Source: Kiritimatiellia bacterium (lineage in GTDB: Bacteria; Verrucomicrobiota; Kiritimatiellia; JAAZAB01). Taken from it: a stretch of DNA of 61,870 nt. This document shows, in pieces, positions 25,005 to 33,710 of the stretch (its first letter is position 1; each line of letters starts with the position of its first letter). The notes under the pieces were generated by a model. That model was not told where the DNA came from. It was given only the letters and a program-made list of their open reading frames with translations, and made no database searches. The stretch covers positions 1-61,870 of the forward strand of contig JAQUQV010000005.1 in NCBI GenBank assembly GCA_028715905.1. The letters run 5' to 3'. A program made the translations under genes and the position numbers.

Positions 25005-27029
25005 TCATTCGCGCTTGCGCAGGTAAGGCGCGGATAGAACGGTGTTCGGCGGAACCGGGCCGCCGCACCACTTGACGCGCAAGGCCGCCTCGTCATCCCG
25101 GTTGTAGTGTTCCACGGCTATGCGGTGGTCGCCGGCGGAAAGATGCGTCTTGGCCCCGGCGCCGCTGGCGCCCCAGCTCTGGTCGCGCCAGTTGTCAATG
25201 ATTTTCCGGCCGTCAATGATCAGGCGCAAACCATCGTCACTCTGGCTGAAAAAGAAATATTCGCCCGTTTCCGGCACCCTTAAAATCCCCTCCCATATGG
25301 CCGAAAAATTTTCGCTCGGAACGCGCAGGTCCGGCGGTTTTGTCCCGTAATCGCGGCAGACGGCCTGTTCCGTCCGGCTGATGATTTTCTCCTCAAAATT
25401 TATACCGCGGAAATAAGTTACTGTCAGGCCGTATGGCGACTGGAAAATATACAGCTGGCCGGCGGCAAAAGCCAGAGCCGCGGCGGCCAGGACAACGCCG
25501 GTTTGTATTAAAAACAGCCTGAAATCTTTCCAGCGCAGGGATAAAACGCGTTTTTCCAGGGCGCCCAGCGATTGGTAAAAGCGGATGCCGGCCAAAACCG
25601 CCAGCAGGGCCAGGGCGGCGAGCAAAAGCCTGCGGCCCTGCGGCAGGAGTTCTGCGGCAAACACGGATAACGGTCCCGGCTTATTGTTTTTGGCAACACA
25701 GGAAGGCAGGATGGCGCGGATATGGGGATTGCGCAGGACGACGGCCAGCGCCTGCGGGTCGTGGTAGGGGATGTCGCAGAATGGTTTGTTTTCCAGATCG
25801 GCGATGTTGTTTGACCGCAGGAATGCCCCCACATTTTTTTCGCTCCGGAAGAGATGGTTTTTGAATTTGGCTGCCTCGGCAAAGTGATGCCGGTAGGGTA
25901 TTTTCCACAAGCCGCAGGCCGCGTTGCCAAGCCAGACCAGGAAAATTACGGCCAGGCATCTGGACAGGAACGGCATCCATGACCGCCGGCGCGCAAGGAG
26001 CAATAATGCCAGGAAATTAACCGGCAGGGACAAGCATGAAAAAACCGCAGGATATGCCGCCAATGTGCCGCGGGCCAGGAAGGCCCGGTCGGCGTCCTGA
26101 AAAACAACCCATAACCCGAAGCAGATGATAAATTCAGCTGAACGGCGCTCCTCAATGCGGCCGGAAATATACAGGCCAAACAACAGTAAAGACGGCAGCC
26201 AGACAAGGATCGTTTTCCAGGGCTGGTCGGTATTCGGCCAGGCAAGATTGTTGAAAAATTCCGCGGTTTGCGCGCGCATATCGTCCGGTTTGAAAGGCAG
26301 GTGGCCCTGGATTTTCAGCATGAGCCAAATACCCGCGGCAACCACCGCCAGCATTACGATCACAGCCATCAACCCTTCTGCCGGGCGGCCAGGGCGCTGA
26401 ATGAGCCGCAGAATGAAAATTGTCAATACGGCCGCGGGGGCGTAAAGCCCCGGTTCCATGGCGGCGAGACCCAGCAGGGCGCAGAAAAGCCCGAAAAACC
26501 ATTTTCCGGAAAAAAACCTGTTCTCAAGCAGCAGCCAGACGGCCGGCAGAGCTAAAAAGACCAGGAAATAATCGGTTGCAAAAGCCGGCCGAACGCATTG
26601 CCAGCAAAACGGCAGGGAAAAGATTAATGAATTGAACAGACATATCACCGCCAGATGTTTTTTCCCGAGCAGTTCCCATGCAAAAAAGCTTAAAAGAACG
26701 CCGCTGCCGGCCGCCAGCAATGCGTTCAAGACCATCTGCACGGAGGCATCCCATTGGCCGTTCAAAACAAGCAGGCCGAGCGACAAAGCACGGTTAAAGA
26801 ATATGGAGCGCCCTTCGTGTGCCGCGAACAGGTCTTTCAGGGACAGGCTTTTTTCAAAAAAAGGAATATAAAGCCCCCATGCTTCCGTTTCCCATTGTTC
26901 CCACCAGGGCAAAGCCGATCCGTAGAGGTTTGACAGCCAGAGCTTGGCGATGAAAACAGTCAGGAAAACGGCGGCCAGCCAGAAGAAAACCATTGCTTTG
27001 CCGCCGGTTGTTGTTGCGCCGGAATTCAT
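25005..27029 (-). CDS. Polytopic membrane protein with C-terminal PA14 domain
   Basis: Start at the ATG at 27029; upstream codons lack family character. About eleven membrane spans occupy residues 10-520 and share motifs with the paralogue at 2396-3874 (LYGSALPWWEQWE, KDLFAAH, LNGQWDA, SEKNVGAFLRSNNIADLENK). The last 140 residues are a PA14 domain: GLTVTYFRGINFE, FSAIWEGILRVPETGEYFF, SQSDDGLRLIIDGRKIIDNW, LSAGDHRIAVEHYNRDDEA. PA14 is a beta-barrel carbohydrate-binding module, here placed on the outer face. The likely role is in building or sensing a surface glycan. The gene follows thiG by 38 bp. Confidence 0.82.
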   Translation of the reverse strand: MNSGATTTGGKAMVFFWLAAVFLTVFIAKLWLSNLYGSALPWWEQWETEAWGLYIPFFEKSLSLKDLFAAHEGRSIFFNRALSLGLLVLNGQWDASVQMVLNALLAAGSGVLLSFFAWELLGKKHLAVICLFNSLIFSLPFCWQCVRPAFATDYFLVFLALPAVWLLLENRFFSGKWFFGLFCALLGLAAMEPGLYAPAAVLTIFILRLIQRPGRPAEGLMAVIVMLAVVAAGIWLMLKIQGHLPFKPDDMRAQTAEFFNNLAWPNTDQPWKTILVWLPSLLLFGLYISGRIEERRSAEFIICFGLWVVFQDADRAFLARGTLAAYPAVFSCLSLPVNFLALLLLARRRSWMPFLSRCLAVIFLVWLGNAACGLWKIPYRHHFAEAAKFKNHLFRSEKNVGAFLRSNNIADLENKPFCDIPYHDPQALAVVLRNPHIRAILPSCVAKNNKPGPLSVFAAELLPQGRRLLLAALALLAVLAGIRFYQSLGALEKRVLSLRWKDFRLFLIQTGVVLAAAALAFAAGQLYIFQSPYGLTVTYFRGINFEEKIISRTEQAVCRDYGTKPPDLRVPSENFSAIWEGILRVPETGEYFFFSQSDDGLRLIIDGRKIIDNWRDQSWGASGAGAKTHLSAGDHRIAVEHYNRDDEAALRVKWCGGPVPPNTVLSAPYLRKRE

Positions 27030-27067
27030 AAGAGGTCGTTGCGGTAAAATAGAAGCGCCGCGGTGTT

Positions 27068-27865
27068 TCAATTGTTTTTTGACAGAAATGAAGTAAGCGG
27101 GCTGGTCGGCGCGGCCAGACCGTTCTGCGGCATCAGGCCCGCCAGGCACGCGGCGCGGCCGGCTTCCACCGCGCGGGCAAAGGCGGCCGCCATGGCGGCG
27201 GGATCGCCGGCCGCGGCAATGGCGCTGTTGACCAGCACGGCGGCGCAGCCCATTTCCATGGCCGCGGCCGCCTCGGAGGGCGACCGCAGGCCGGCGTCAA
27301 TAATAACCGGCACCCGGCTTTCGCGGATAATCAGTTTGAGCAGTTCCGCCGCGGCGATGCCGCGTCCGCTGCCGATGGCGGAGCCCAAGGGCATAACGGA
27401 CACACAACCGGCATCCTCCAGCCGTTTTGCCAGCACCGGGTCGGCGCCCATGTAAGGCATTACCAGGAACCCCTCCGCCGCGAGAATCCTGGCGGCCTCA
27501 AGCGTTTCAATTGGGTCGGGCATCAGGTGCATGGGATTCGGGTGAATTTCAACCTTGATGAACCTGCTCCCGCTCAGCTCGCGGGCGATATGCGCGGCTT
27601 TTACCGCCTCCCGGGCGTCGCGCGCGCCGGAAGTGTTCGGCATGATGGTCAGGTTTTTCATTTTGCGCAGGGGGGCGAGCAGGTCATCGGCGGGCATTTT
27701 GGGATTGATGCGGCGCAGGGCGACGGTAACCAGCCGCGCGCCGGAGATTCTGACGGCGGCGGCCATTGTTTTTGAATCGGAAAATTTACCGGTTCCCATT
27801 ATAAGCCGGGAACTGAATTTATAGCCGCCGAGGACGAACGGGTCGCTGGTGTGTTTATTTTTCAT
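27068..27865 (-). CDS. thiG: Thiazole synthase
   Basis: 265 residues with the ThiG sequence throughout: [20 protein letters not shown] at the N-terminus, [73 protein letters not shown] and [10 protein letters not shown]. The enzyme forms the thiazole phosphate of thiamine from deoxyxylulose phosphate, dehydroglycine or iminoglycine, and ThiS thiocarboxylate, through a Schiff-base lysine (V-E-I-H block). No other thi gene is in the window, so its partners must lie elsewhere. The downstream glycan genes start 38 bp later and could be read through from here. Confidence 0.96.
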   Translation of the reverse strand: MKNKHTSDPFVLGGYKFSSRLIMGTGKFSDSKTMAAAVRISGARLVTVALRRINPKMPADDLLAPLRKMKNLTIMPNTSGARDAREAVKAAHIARELSGSRFIKVEIHPNPMHLMPDPIETLEAARILAAEGFLVMPYMGADPVLAKRLEDAGCVSVMPLGSAIGSGRGIAAAELLKLIIRESRVPVIIDAGLRSPSEAAAAMEMGCAAVLVNSAIAAAGDPAAMAAAFARAVEAGRAACLAGLMPQNGLAAPTSPLTSFLSKNN

Positions 27866-27970
27866 GTCGGCCGTGCCTAAATTACTTCTTCTGCGTGGTC
27901 GTATGCTGATGGCCGCGTTTTTTCGCGGCCAACCGGGCGGCCGGCGGTTCTGCGCCGGGAAAGCGCCGTT

Positions 27971-28993
27971 TTACGTAATGCGTTTTTCGCGGTGCGCGGC
28001 GATAAAATTCATGCCGAACTCATCCTCGCCGTTCAGAAGCGCTTTGGCAAGCTGAAATGACTCGCCGGCCGGGTCAAGTTTCTTGAGAATATCGGCGTTA
28101 ATCTGGAGGGGGTCAACGATGCCGCCGTCGCCGCCGGCTTCAACCGCGAGCCGGGCGAAAACCTGGTTGATCAATTTGCGGCAGGGCATGCCGAAGGAAA
28201 CGTTGCTCAAGCCCCCTGTAATGTGAATGGCGGGATCGTATTTTTTGCGGGCGGCCGCGATTGTGTCCAGAAACATTTTGCCGTTCAAAGGATTGGTGGA
28301 AATGGTGTAAACCAGCGGATCCAGGTGCATGGCCGGATAACCGACTCCGGCCGCGAGAAGCTTCGGGATAAGTTTGTCAAAGTTTGCCATGCGTTCTTCC
28401 GCCGTGCCGGGCAGTCCTTTTTCGCCCGCGGCGGAGGCGACGACCGCGGCTTTGTATTCGGCAATCGGCTCCAGAAGCGCCAAGCGCTCCAGCGAAACGG
28501 AATTAACCACCGGCCGGCCGCGTTGCGGGTCGCAGGCTTTCAGACCGACGCGCAGAATCTCCACGTTGGAAGAATCAATGCTGAGCGGCAGGGAAGAGGC
28601 TTTCTGCACCGTGTCCGCCGTCCATTGCATGGCGCGGACGCGTTCTTCCAGGTCAAGGCTGTATTCATCCACGTTGACGTCAAGATAGGTTGCGCCCGCT
28701 TTTTCCTGTTTCAGGGCCATGGCGCGCAGATAGTCAAGTCCGGCTTCGCGGTCGGCGCCCTTGCCTTCCATGCCCTGGCGGATGGCCGCGGCGCAATGCT
28801 TGACTTTGCCGTTTTCCCATTCGCCGCCGGCCAGGATAATTTCCGGGAGCGGCATAAATTTCTTTTGGCCGGCTTCGTTATAAATGACCGCCGGCCGTCC
28901 GTCCGGGTCCGGGCCGATGAAATTGCCGTCCCGTTTTAAAACACGGGTGCAGTGAATGTTTTCCCCGATGATGATGAATTGCTTGATTTGCAT
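27971..28993 (-). CDS. Pterin-binding (dihydropteroate synthase-like) enzyme, MeTr type
   Basis: 340 residues of the pterin-binding TIM-barrel family. FIIIGENIHCTRVL at the start, GATYLDVNVDEYS, SIDSSNVEILRVGLKAC, VVNSVSLER, MHLDPLVYTIS, HITGGLSNVSFGMPCR and DGGIVDPLQIN are the strands that bind methyltetrahydrofolate in corrinoid-protein methyltransferases (AcsE and the MetH pterin domain). True FolP has a different opening and a shorter C-terminus. I read it as a methyl-THF-dependent methyltransferase or a related enzyme. No corrinoid protein gene is beside it. It lies 105 bp upstream of thiG; the B12-type radical SAM gene lies upstream of it. Confidence 0.8.
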   Translation of the reverse strand: MQIKQFIIIGENIHCTRVLKRDGNFIGPDPDGRPAVIYNEAGQKKFMPLPEIILAGGEWENGKVKHCAAAIRQGMEGKGADREAGLDYLRAMALKQEKAGATYLDVNVDEYSLDLEERVRAMQWTADTVQKASSLPLSIDSSNVEILRVGLKACDPQRGRPVVNSVSLERLALLEPIAEYKAAVVASAAGEKGLPGTAEERMANFDKLIPKLLAAGVGYPAMHLDPLVYTISTNPLNGKMFLDTIAAARKKYDPAIHITGGLSNVSFGMPCRKLINQVFARLAVEAGGDGGIVDPLQINADILKKLDPAGESFQLAKALLNGEDEFGMNFIAAHREKRIT

Positions 28994-29030
28994 GTTTGTA
29001 TCCTTTTTTTTTAAGCCTGAAACAGGCGGG

Positions 29031-30446
29031 CTAATGCTTCTTCGGCCTGGTTATTTTTTTTATCTCCCTTTTTGCGGCGTCCAGCATGATCCCGGGGAGC
29101 GCCATGAAAACGCGCCGCCACTCCGCATTTGAGATAATATGCAGCCGATGCATTTTTCGGAACATCCGGACGACCTGCGCCGGGGTATAGAACCTGGTTC
29201 TTATCCGGTTGCGGATGCGTTTTAAGTCCTTGATGGTGTGTTTGTCCGAATAAACGGAGCCGTGCGTGGCGGTGTAGTGATAACCGGGGGTGCTCTCAAT
29301 TACTTCTTTCAGCGGCGAATATTTGTCAACGCGCAGCTTCTGGAAACTGATTGAATCAAGCTTTAATTCCTGCGCGAACCGGGCGATGTAGACCATTTCT
29401 TCTTCCGTCTCGCCGATATTGCCGTAAATGAAATAACCGTGGATGAAGAAGTTATATTTGTTTAAAACTTTAAAGGCCGCCCTGATCTGTTCCTGGTTAA
29501 AGCCCTTGTTGAAGTTTTTTAAAACCTTGTCATGGGGCGATTCAATGCCGATAAGGAAAATTTTGAACCCGGCCTTTTCCGCTTTTTCCAGCAGTTCTTC
29601 ATCCCGGGCGATTTCTATTCTGGTCTGCACGATGAACGACTTCCGGATTCCGCCGGCCGCGATTTGATCGCACAGCAGTTTGCTTCTGACGGGATTCGTG
29701 AAGAAGTTGTCGTCGCTGAACATGATGACGTCGGCCGTAATTCCCTTGATTTCCTCCATCACCGACTCAAGCGGTCTTTCAACATATTTCCTTTTCTGTC
29801 CGAGGGGATTCAGGCTAAAGGTGCAGAAGCGGCAGTTGAAAGGGCATCCCCTGGAAGCGAGCACCGTGTCAAAGGTCAGGTTTGTTATCGGAACGCCGTT
29901 CTGTATCCAGCGATAAGGATGTCTCCGCAGTGACCTGTCCGGGAAAGGGATGTGCAGGACGTCGGGCAAGGGGCGGTTCGTGTTATGAACAATCTTTCCA
30001 TTCTCCCGATAAGAGAGTCCCGCGATATCCGGCAGGAGCCGGCCGCCGACAATTTCCCTGATGGTTTCTTCCCCTTCGCCGCGCACGATGATGTCAATAT
30101 TTGGGCACCGTTCAAAAAGCGATTCAACCTCCGCCGTCGCTTTGTTTCCTCCGACGACGGTGGTTACTTCGTCCGGCAATTTGGAGATAAAGTCGCAAAC
30201 GGCGTTAAATTGTGAGTTCCAGGTAATACTGATGCATAAAAGATCAATTTCCTTTTTAATGAAAGCCGACAATGTTTCCGGGTCCTGATAGTCCGGTTCG
30301 TATCTTAAATCAAGAAGGGTGATTTTGCCGACCAGGTCCTTCATGTTGGTGGCAATGTATTCCAGGCCGGTGGGGGGGAATATTCCCATCGTAGCGGTTG
30401 AATCCCTGGGATAAGGGTTCAGGGCAAGCGCATGTTGATATTTCAT
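29031..30446 (-). CDS. B12-binding-type radical SAM enzyme
   Basis: Start at the ATG at 30446 (MKYQHALALNP); a TTG at 30476 is an alternative with weak ribosome site. The N-terminal half resembles a cobalamin-binding Rossmann domain (FPPTGLEYIATNM, LLDLRYEPD, VVGGNKATAEVES, GEGEETIREIV) and the radical SAM core has CPFNCRFCTF, the CxxxCxxC cluster motif, then MFSDDNFF, QTRIEIA and GIESPHDKVLKNFNKG. It belongs to the BchE/YgiQ-like B12-binding superfamily. The substrate is not clear; methylation or rearrangement of a lipid or cofactor is possible. It follows tmRNA on the same strand. Confidence 0.88.
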   Translation of the reverse strand: MKYQHALALNPYPRDSTATMGIFPPTGLEYIATNMKDLVGKITLLDLRYEPDYQDPETLSAFIKKEIDLLCISITWNSQFNAVCDFISKLPDEVTTVVGGNKATAEVESLFERCPNIDIIVRGEGEETIREIVGGRLLPDIAGLSYRENGKIVHNTNRPLPDVLHIPFPDRSLRRHPYRWIQNGVPITNLTFDTVLASRGCPFNCRFCTFSLNPLGQKRKYVERPLESVMEEIKGITADVIMFSDDNFFTNPVRSKLLCDQIAAGGIRKSFIVQTRIEIARDEELLEKAEKAGFKIFLIGIESPHDKVLKNFNKGFNQEQIRAAFKVLNKYNFFIHGYFIYGNIGETEEEMVYIARFAQELKLDSISFQKLRVDKYSPLKEVIESTPGYHYTATHGSVYSDKHTIKDLKRIRNRIRTRFYTPAQVVRMFRKMHRLHIISNAEWRRVFMALPGIMLDAAKREIKKITRPKKH

Positions 30447-30567
30447 TTTTTTAGGAAACGAACGTTTATTGTTCAATAACTCTTATATGATGATACCGGC
30501 GTTTTTTGATGGACGCAATGTCAAACCTGAATATTGCACGAAATTCGTGCAATATTCGGGTCAAACA

Positions 30568-30919
30568 TGGAGGCGGGGGGATTTGAACCCCCGTCCGCAC
30601 AAGCATCGCACCGGCTTCTACGCGCGTGTTCTGTCTTTGAAAGTTCGCGGAAGCGCTGGCCGGCAGACAGGCTTCGCTTCAACTAGCGTCCGCGTGAATT
30701 TCATTCCGCCGCCCGGTCGCTCAACGGTGGAACTAACCCGCAATCGTCGCCTTGTCCGTTCCGCGGGTGGTCAACGGCAAGACGTCGTGGCTTTATTAAG
30801 CCGCGAGAGCTAATTCTGTATTAGCGTTTATCTTGATTTCCCGGGTGTTTAACGAGGCCGACCGGGGTCCTCGGCGCGCGACCGATGTTTCAACTTCCGC
30901 GTCGAAACCTGTCGCCCCC
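30568..30919 (-). ncRNA. ssrA: tmRNA (transfer-messenger RNA)
   Basis: The minus strand gives a 352-nt RNA. The 5' end GGGGGCG pairs with the 3' CGCCTCC as a 7-bp acceptor stem (one G-U), followed by a discriminator A; CCA is not encoded. The T arm is GGGGG-TTCAAAT-CCCCC, and the 5' side has CGACAGGTTTCGACGCGG, the conserved tmRNA D-like start. The tag frame is GCT AAT ACA GAA TTA GCT CTC GCG GCT TAA TAA (30825-30793), encoding ANTELALAA. It rescues stalled ribosomes with SmpB. A strong hairpin lies just before its 5' end. Confidence 0.96.
30796..30825 (-). other. tmRNA tag reading frame (ANTELALAA)
   Basis: Nine codons from GCT at 30825 to GCT at 30799 encode A-N-T-E-L-A-L-A-A, followed by two stop codons. 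The L-A-A ending is the usual ClpXP/ClpAP degron. The preceding codon would be AAC; the resume codon is taken as GCT because GCN is the rule at this position. Confidence 0.85.
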
Positions 30920-30924
30920 TTTTT

Positions 30925-30964
30925 AAAACGGAAACCGGCGGCCGGCGGCGTCCGCCGCCGGCCG
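30925..30964 (-). terminator. GC-rich hairpin before tmRNA
   Basis: A perfect 12-bp inverted repeat with arms CGGCCGGCGGCG (30939-30950) and CGCCGCCGGCCG (30953-30964) and a 2-nt gap is followed on the minus strand by CCGGTTTCCGTTTTAAAA. It fits an intrinsic terminator for the zinc-ribbon gene that ends at 30981, although its short T-run is not ideal. It ends about 20 nt before the mature tmRNA 5' end, so no usual -35/-10 pair fits between them; tmRNA is probably processed from a longer transcript or uses a promoter inside the upstream region. Confidence 0.6.
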
Positions 30965-30980
30965 GAGCTATACCTTCCGG

Positions 30981-31403
30981 CTATTTTTTTTCTTTCTCAA
31001 TGGACTTCATCAATTCCTTGGTGCATTCCGGACAAAGGCCGTGCGTAAAATTGAGGAGGGAACGCTCGCCGATATATTCTTCCAGCTTTTGCCATACCTC
31101 CTGGTTTACCCGCACGCGGTGGCAGTTTGAGCAGACGGAAATCATGGATTTCAGCACGCGCCGCTGCTGAAGATACGTGTTGCCGACCGCGATGATTGCC
31201 GCCAGCAAAACGAGGGCGGTAAGCAGGCAGGCCCTGAAAATACTGAAGCCTTGCGGCGGCTCGCTGAAAAAAATGGCAACGCCGTCCCGCAATTCATTGA
31301 TCCATACCAAAAGGATAAGGATCAGAAAAGTCATTAACTGCCAAAAGGCGATATAGGCGAAAGGATCCCGCGGCAGTCTGACCGACTCGTTTTTGTTGCT
31401 CAT
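30981..31403 (-). CDS. Two-span membrane protein with sensor-type zinc ribbon
   Basis: Start at the ATG at 31403, preceded by AGGAGC at 7 nt. The 140-residue protein has two membrane spans (LMTFLILILLVWI and ACLLTALVLLAAIIAVGN) and a cytoplasmic C-terminal domain with VCSNCHRVRVNQ, WQKLEEYIGE, FTHGLCPECTKEL. This C-x2-C...HG-x-C-P-x-C domain is normally the tail of PAS-type sensor kinases, response regulators or diguanylate cyclases. Here it stands alone on a membrane anchor. It may sense redox state or metal, but no partner signalling gene is adjacent. It could also be a truncated sensor that lost its output domain. Confidence 0.78.
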   Translation of the reverse strand: MSNKNESVRLPRDPFAYIAFWQLMTFLILILLVWINELRDGVAIFFSEPPQGFSIFRACLLTALVLLAAIIAVGNTYLQQRRVLKSMISVCSNCHRVRVNQEVWQKLEEYIGERSLLNFTHGLCPECTKELMKSIEKEKK

Positions 31404-31718
31404 TTTTTTGCTCCTGCGTTGCCCAGTAATTGCGTCCACCGGCTTGTTTTAACCCTTTATAATACAACCTGTGCCCGTTGTCAATAACCGATCCGGGACC
31501 CCGCAAACAATGCCGCCGTTGCGGCTATTGCCGGAAGGTTTTAAAGAGGGTCATGTTGAAAGTGGACTGAGCGCGGAAATCTTATCGCGTTCCGGTTCTC
31601 GTTCAACAGAGCGCCGGCGGCTGGTTGGTCGCCGCCAGCGGATTCAGCGAAACAACCGTGCCTGTTCCCGGAGGAGGTTTCACCAAGATGAAATTGGCGT
31701 CCAAGGAAACCTCCCTTG
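31404..31718. other. Gene-free stretch before the transposase remnant
   Basis: I see no gene with a plausible start, no tRNA and no clear promoter here. Reading frames in 31553-31718 give broken arginine- and proline-rich peptides that may be further decayed parts of the adjacent transposase remnant. Confidence 0.5.
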
Positions 31719-32077
31719 CTTCAGTTGAAGGCCGAACGCGTCCAGGATATTCAGGCGTTGCAAGCCGATACAAATGCATTGCGCGCAGAGCGCCGGAACA
31801 TTGCTCGCAAGGTGAAAATCAAATCGCTACCGGAGAATGAGCGCCCCAGACAACTGGCGCCGTTGGGAAAAATGAAGCGCGGGCTCTGATCCGGGAACTC
31901 TTCGTGTCATCTGCCGACATCATTCCGAACAACAAGGACGACACGCTCGCCATTAAAATTCATCGCATGGCTTGCCCCGCTCACGACAGGGCGATAGCCG
32001 CGCTCCTGGCGGAATTAACTCAAAGCAATTTCCGCCACCCGGAAACAAATGCGCGGATGATTTATGAACTGGTCTAA
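31719..32077 (+). pseudogene. Decayed transposase C-terminus, frameshifted
   Basis: Two overlapping frames carry one family signal. The first (31719-31889) reads LQLKAERVQDIQALQAD then ERRNIARKVKIKSLPENERP; the second (31883-32077) reads ALIRELFVSSADIIPNNKDD, TLAIKIHRMA and ETNARMIYELV. Together they match the C-terminal part of a transposase family with the order erk-ip-ri-LP-R, K-M-iaYRAEtal, LlreLf-saaDl-pd, TLtVrlH and lvYel. The segment expected between the two (K-M-i-AYRAE) is missing, so there has been a deletion and frame change. No terminal inverted repeats were found. No start codon or intact DDE part remains. The rest of the gap to phoH holds no gene I can see. Confidence 0.6.
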
Positions 32078-32230
32078 ATCGCCAAAATGTGCGATCTTAT
32101 TTTCTGCCCGGATCAAGAAATCTGAAGCTATACGACGCGCCTTCGCGACAGAATATCACTGCAAAACGATGCAACAACGGATCGGCGGTCGGATGATGCC
32201 AAAACCGGTTGGGTAAGCGAACGTTTTAAA

Positions 32231-33553
32231 TCACAGCAATTCGGCGGCGGCGGCGGCGAGCGAACTGCGTTCGCTCTTGGTGAGCGTAACGTGGCCGTGC
32301 AGGGACAGGGGCTTCAGCCGTTCCACGGCGTAGGAGAGCCCGTTGCTGTTTGAATCCAGGTAAGGGTTGTCAATCTGCGAAGGGTCGCCGGTCAGGACCA
32401 TTTTCGTGTCCTCGCCCGAGCGGCTGATAATGGTCTTGATTTCATGCGGGGTGAGGTTCTGGGCCTCGTCAATGATGACATATTGTTTGGGAATGGACCG
32501 CCCGCGGATGTAAGTCAGGGCTTCCAGTTCAACCACGTGGTCGCGCTGGAGTTTTTCAATTCTTTCGCGAACCGACTGCCGCGGGTTGGAGCCGTCGCGC
32601 ATCAGGTAGGCGAGGTTGTCAAAAATCGGCTGCATCCAGTTCATAAGCTTGCTCTCCTTGTCGCCCGGCAGATAGCCGATATCCTTGCCGAGCGGCATGA
32701 TCGGGCGCGACACCAGCATTTTGTCGTATTTTTTCTGCTTGATGGTCTGTTCCAGGCCGGCGGCCAGGGCCAGCAGGGTTTTGCCGGTGCCGGCCGTGCC
32801 CACCAATGTTACCAGTTGAACCTTGTCATCCATGAGAAGCTCCAGCGACATTTGCTGTTCAATGCTGCGCGGCTTGATATTCCAGGCGCCTTCCGACTGC
32901 GGCGAAAGTTTTACCAGCGTATCCTGGTCGGATGCCCGGGCCATTACGGGTGTTTTTTTATCCGGCTCGGCCTGCTGGTTGTTTTCAGCGGAAAGCATCA
33001 CGAATTCGTTCGGGAAAATGGTCGGAATTTTTATTTTCAGGATGCCGGTTTGCTCAAATTCGGCGATTCTCTGCGGGGAAAGGCGCACGGTCCGGTAGCC
33101 GGCGTAAAGCTCGTCAAAATTGACCTTCTGCTTTTCAAAATCCATGGTCTGGATGCCGAGCGCATCCGATTTGAGGCGGGCGTTGATGTCCTTGGAAACA
33201 AAAATTACTTTTTCCCCGCTTTTCTGCAAGTGATAGGCCACGCGGATGATTTTGTTGTCGGGGATGTCCTCTTCCAGTACCGTTCCGGCGGCGAGTTGTT
33301 TTTCAACCATTATTTTCAGGACACCGCCGTTTTCCATGGGCACGCCTTCGCCCAGCCGTCCGCGTTTGCGCAGGCGGTCCAGGCGCCTGATTACCTGCCG
33401 CGCGTTTCTTCCCAACTCGTCATTGTTGGATTTGAACTTGTCAAGCTCCTCAATGACCGCCATGGGGATGACGACGGTGTTATCGGCGAACGATTCAATG
33501 CAGTTGGAATTATGCAGGAGGACGTTGGTATCCAGCACAAAAGTTTTTTTCAT
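32231..33553 (-). CDS. PhoH family protein with N-terminal PIN domain (PhoH2)
   Basis: 440 residues. Residues 1-135 are a PIN RNase domain: FVLDTNVLLHN, VVIPMAVIEELDKFK, VIFVSKDINARLKS. Residues 225-440 are the PhoH ATPase: VGTAGTGKTLLAL Walker A (251-263), PLGKDIGYLPGDKESKL, YVIIDEAQNLTPHEIKT, KMVLTGDPSQIDNPYLD. Such PhoH2 proteins couple an RNA helicase-like ATPase with a ribonuclease. It is monocistronic, transcribed divergently from nfnA, with a candidate promoter at 33600-33628. The same phylum often keeps it apart from vapB-like partners, as here. Confidence 0.92.
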   Translation of the reverse strand: MKKTFVLDTNVLLHNSNCIESFADNTVVIPMAVIEELDKFKSNNDELGRNARQVIRRLDRLRKRGRLGEGVPMENGGVLKIMVEKQLAAGTVLEEDIPDNKIIRVAYHLQKSGEKVIFVSKDINARLKSDALGIQTMDFEKQKVNFDELYAGYRTVRLSPQRIAEFEQTGILKIKIPTIFPNEFVMLSAENNQQAEPDKKTPVMARASDQDTLVKLSPQSEGAWNIKPRSIEQQMSLELLMDDKVQLVTLVGTAGTGKTLLALAAGLEQTIKQKKYDKMLVSRPIMPLGKDIGYLPGDKESKLMNWMQPIFDNLAYLMRDGSNPRQSVRERIEKLQRDHVVELEALTYIRGRSIPKQYVIIDEAQNLTPHEIKTIISRSGEDTKMVLTGDPSQIDNPYLDSNSNGLSYAVERLKPLSLHGHVTLTKSERSSLAAAAAELL

Positions 33554-33599
33554 GGTCTTATTCCGCGTTCACGGGCGTTTTTTTCGGCGACTTGCGGAA

Positions 33600-33628
33600 A
33601 TTATTGCAAAAAGAATGTTTGACGTAAA
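33600..33628 (-). promoter_or_regulatory. Candidate promoter of phoH
   Basis: TTTACG (33628-33623) and AATAAT (33605-33600) on the minus strand are 17 bp apart; both are partial matches. Predicted start about 33593, 40 nt before the ATG at 33553. Confidence 0.4.
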
Positions 33629-33710
33629 GCCATATATCCGCATCATTTTTCTTGACGTCCTTCCGTTATTTTAATTTGATCTTATCTGTTTTTATCACGG
33701 GGAGCGCAAG

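Noticed and set aside
27905-27935. GGCCGCG-TTTTTT-CGCGGCC stem-loop between thiG and the pterin-binding gene as a terminator
   Set aside because: The T-run is in the loop, not after the stem, so it lacks the intrinsic-terminator form.
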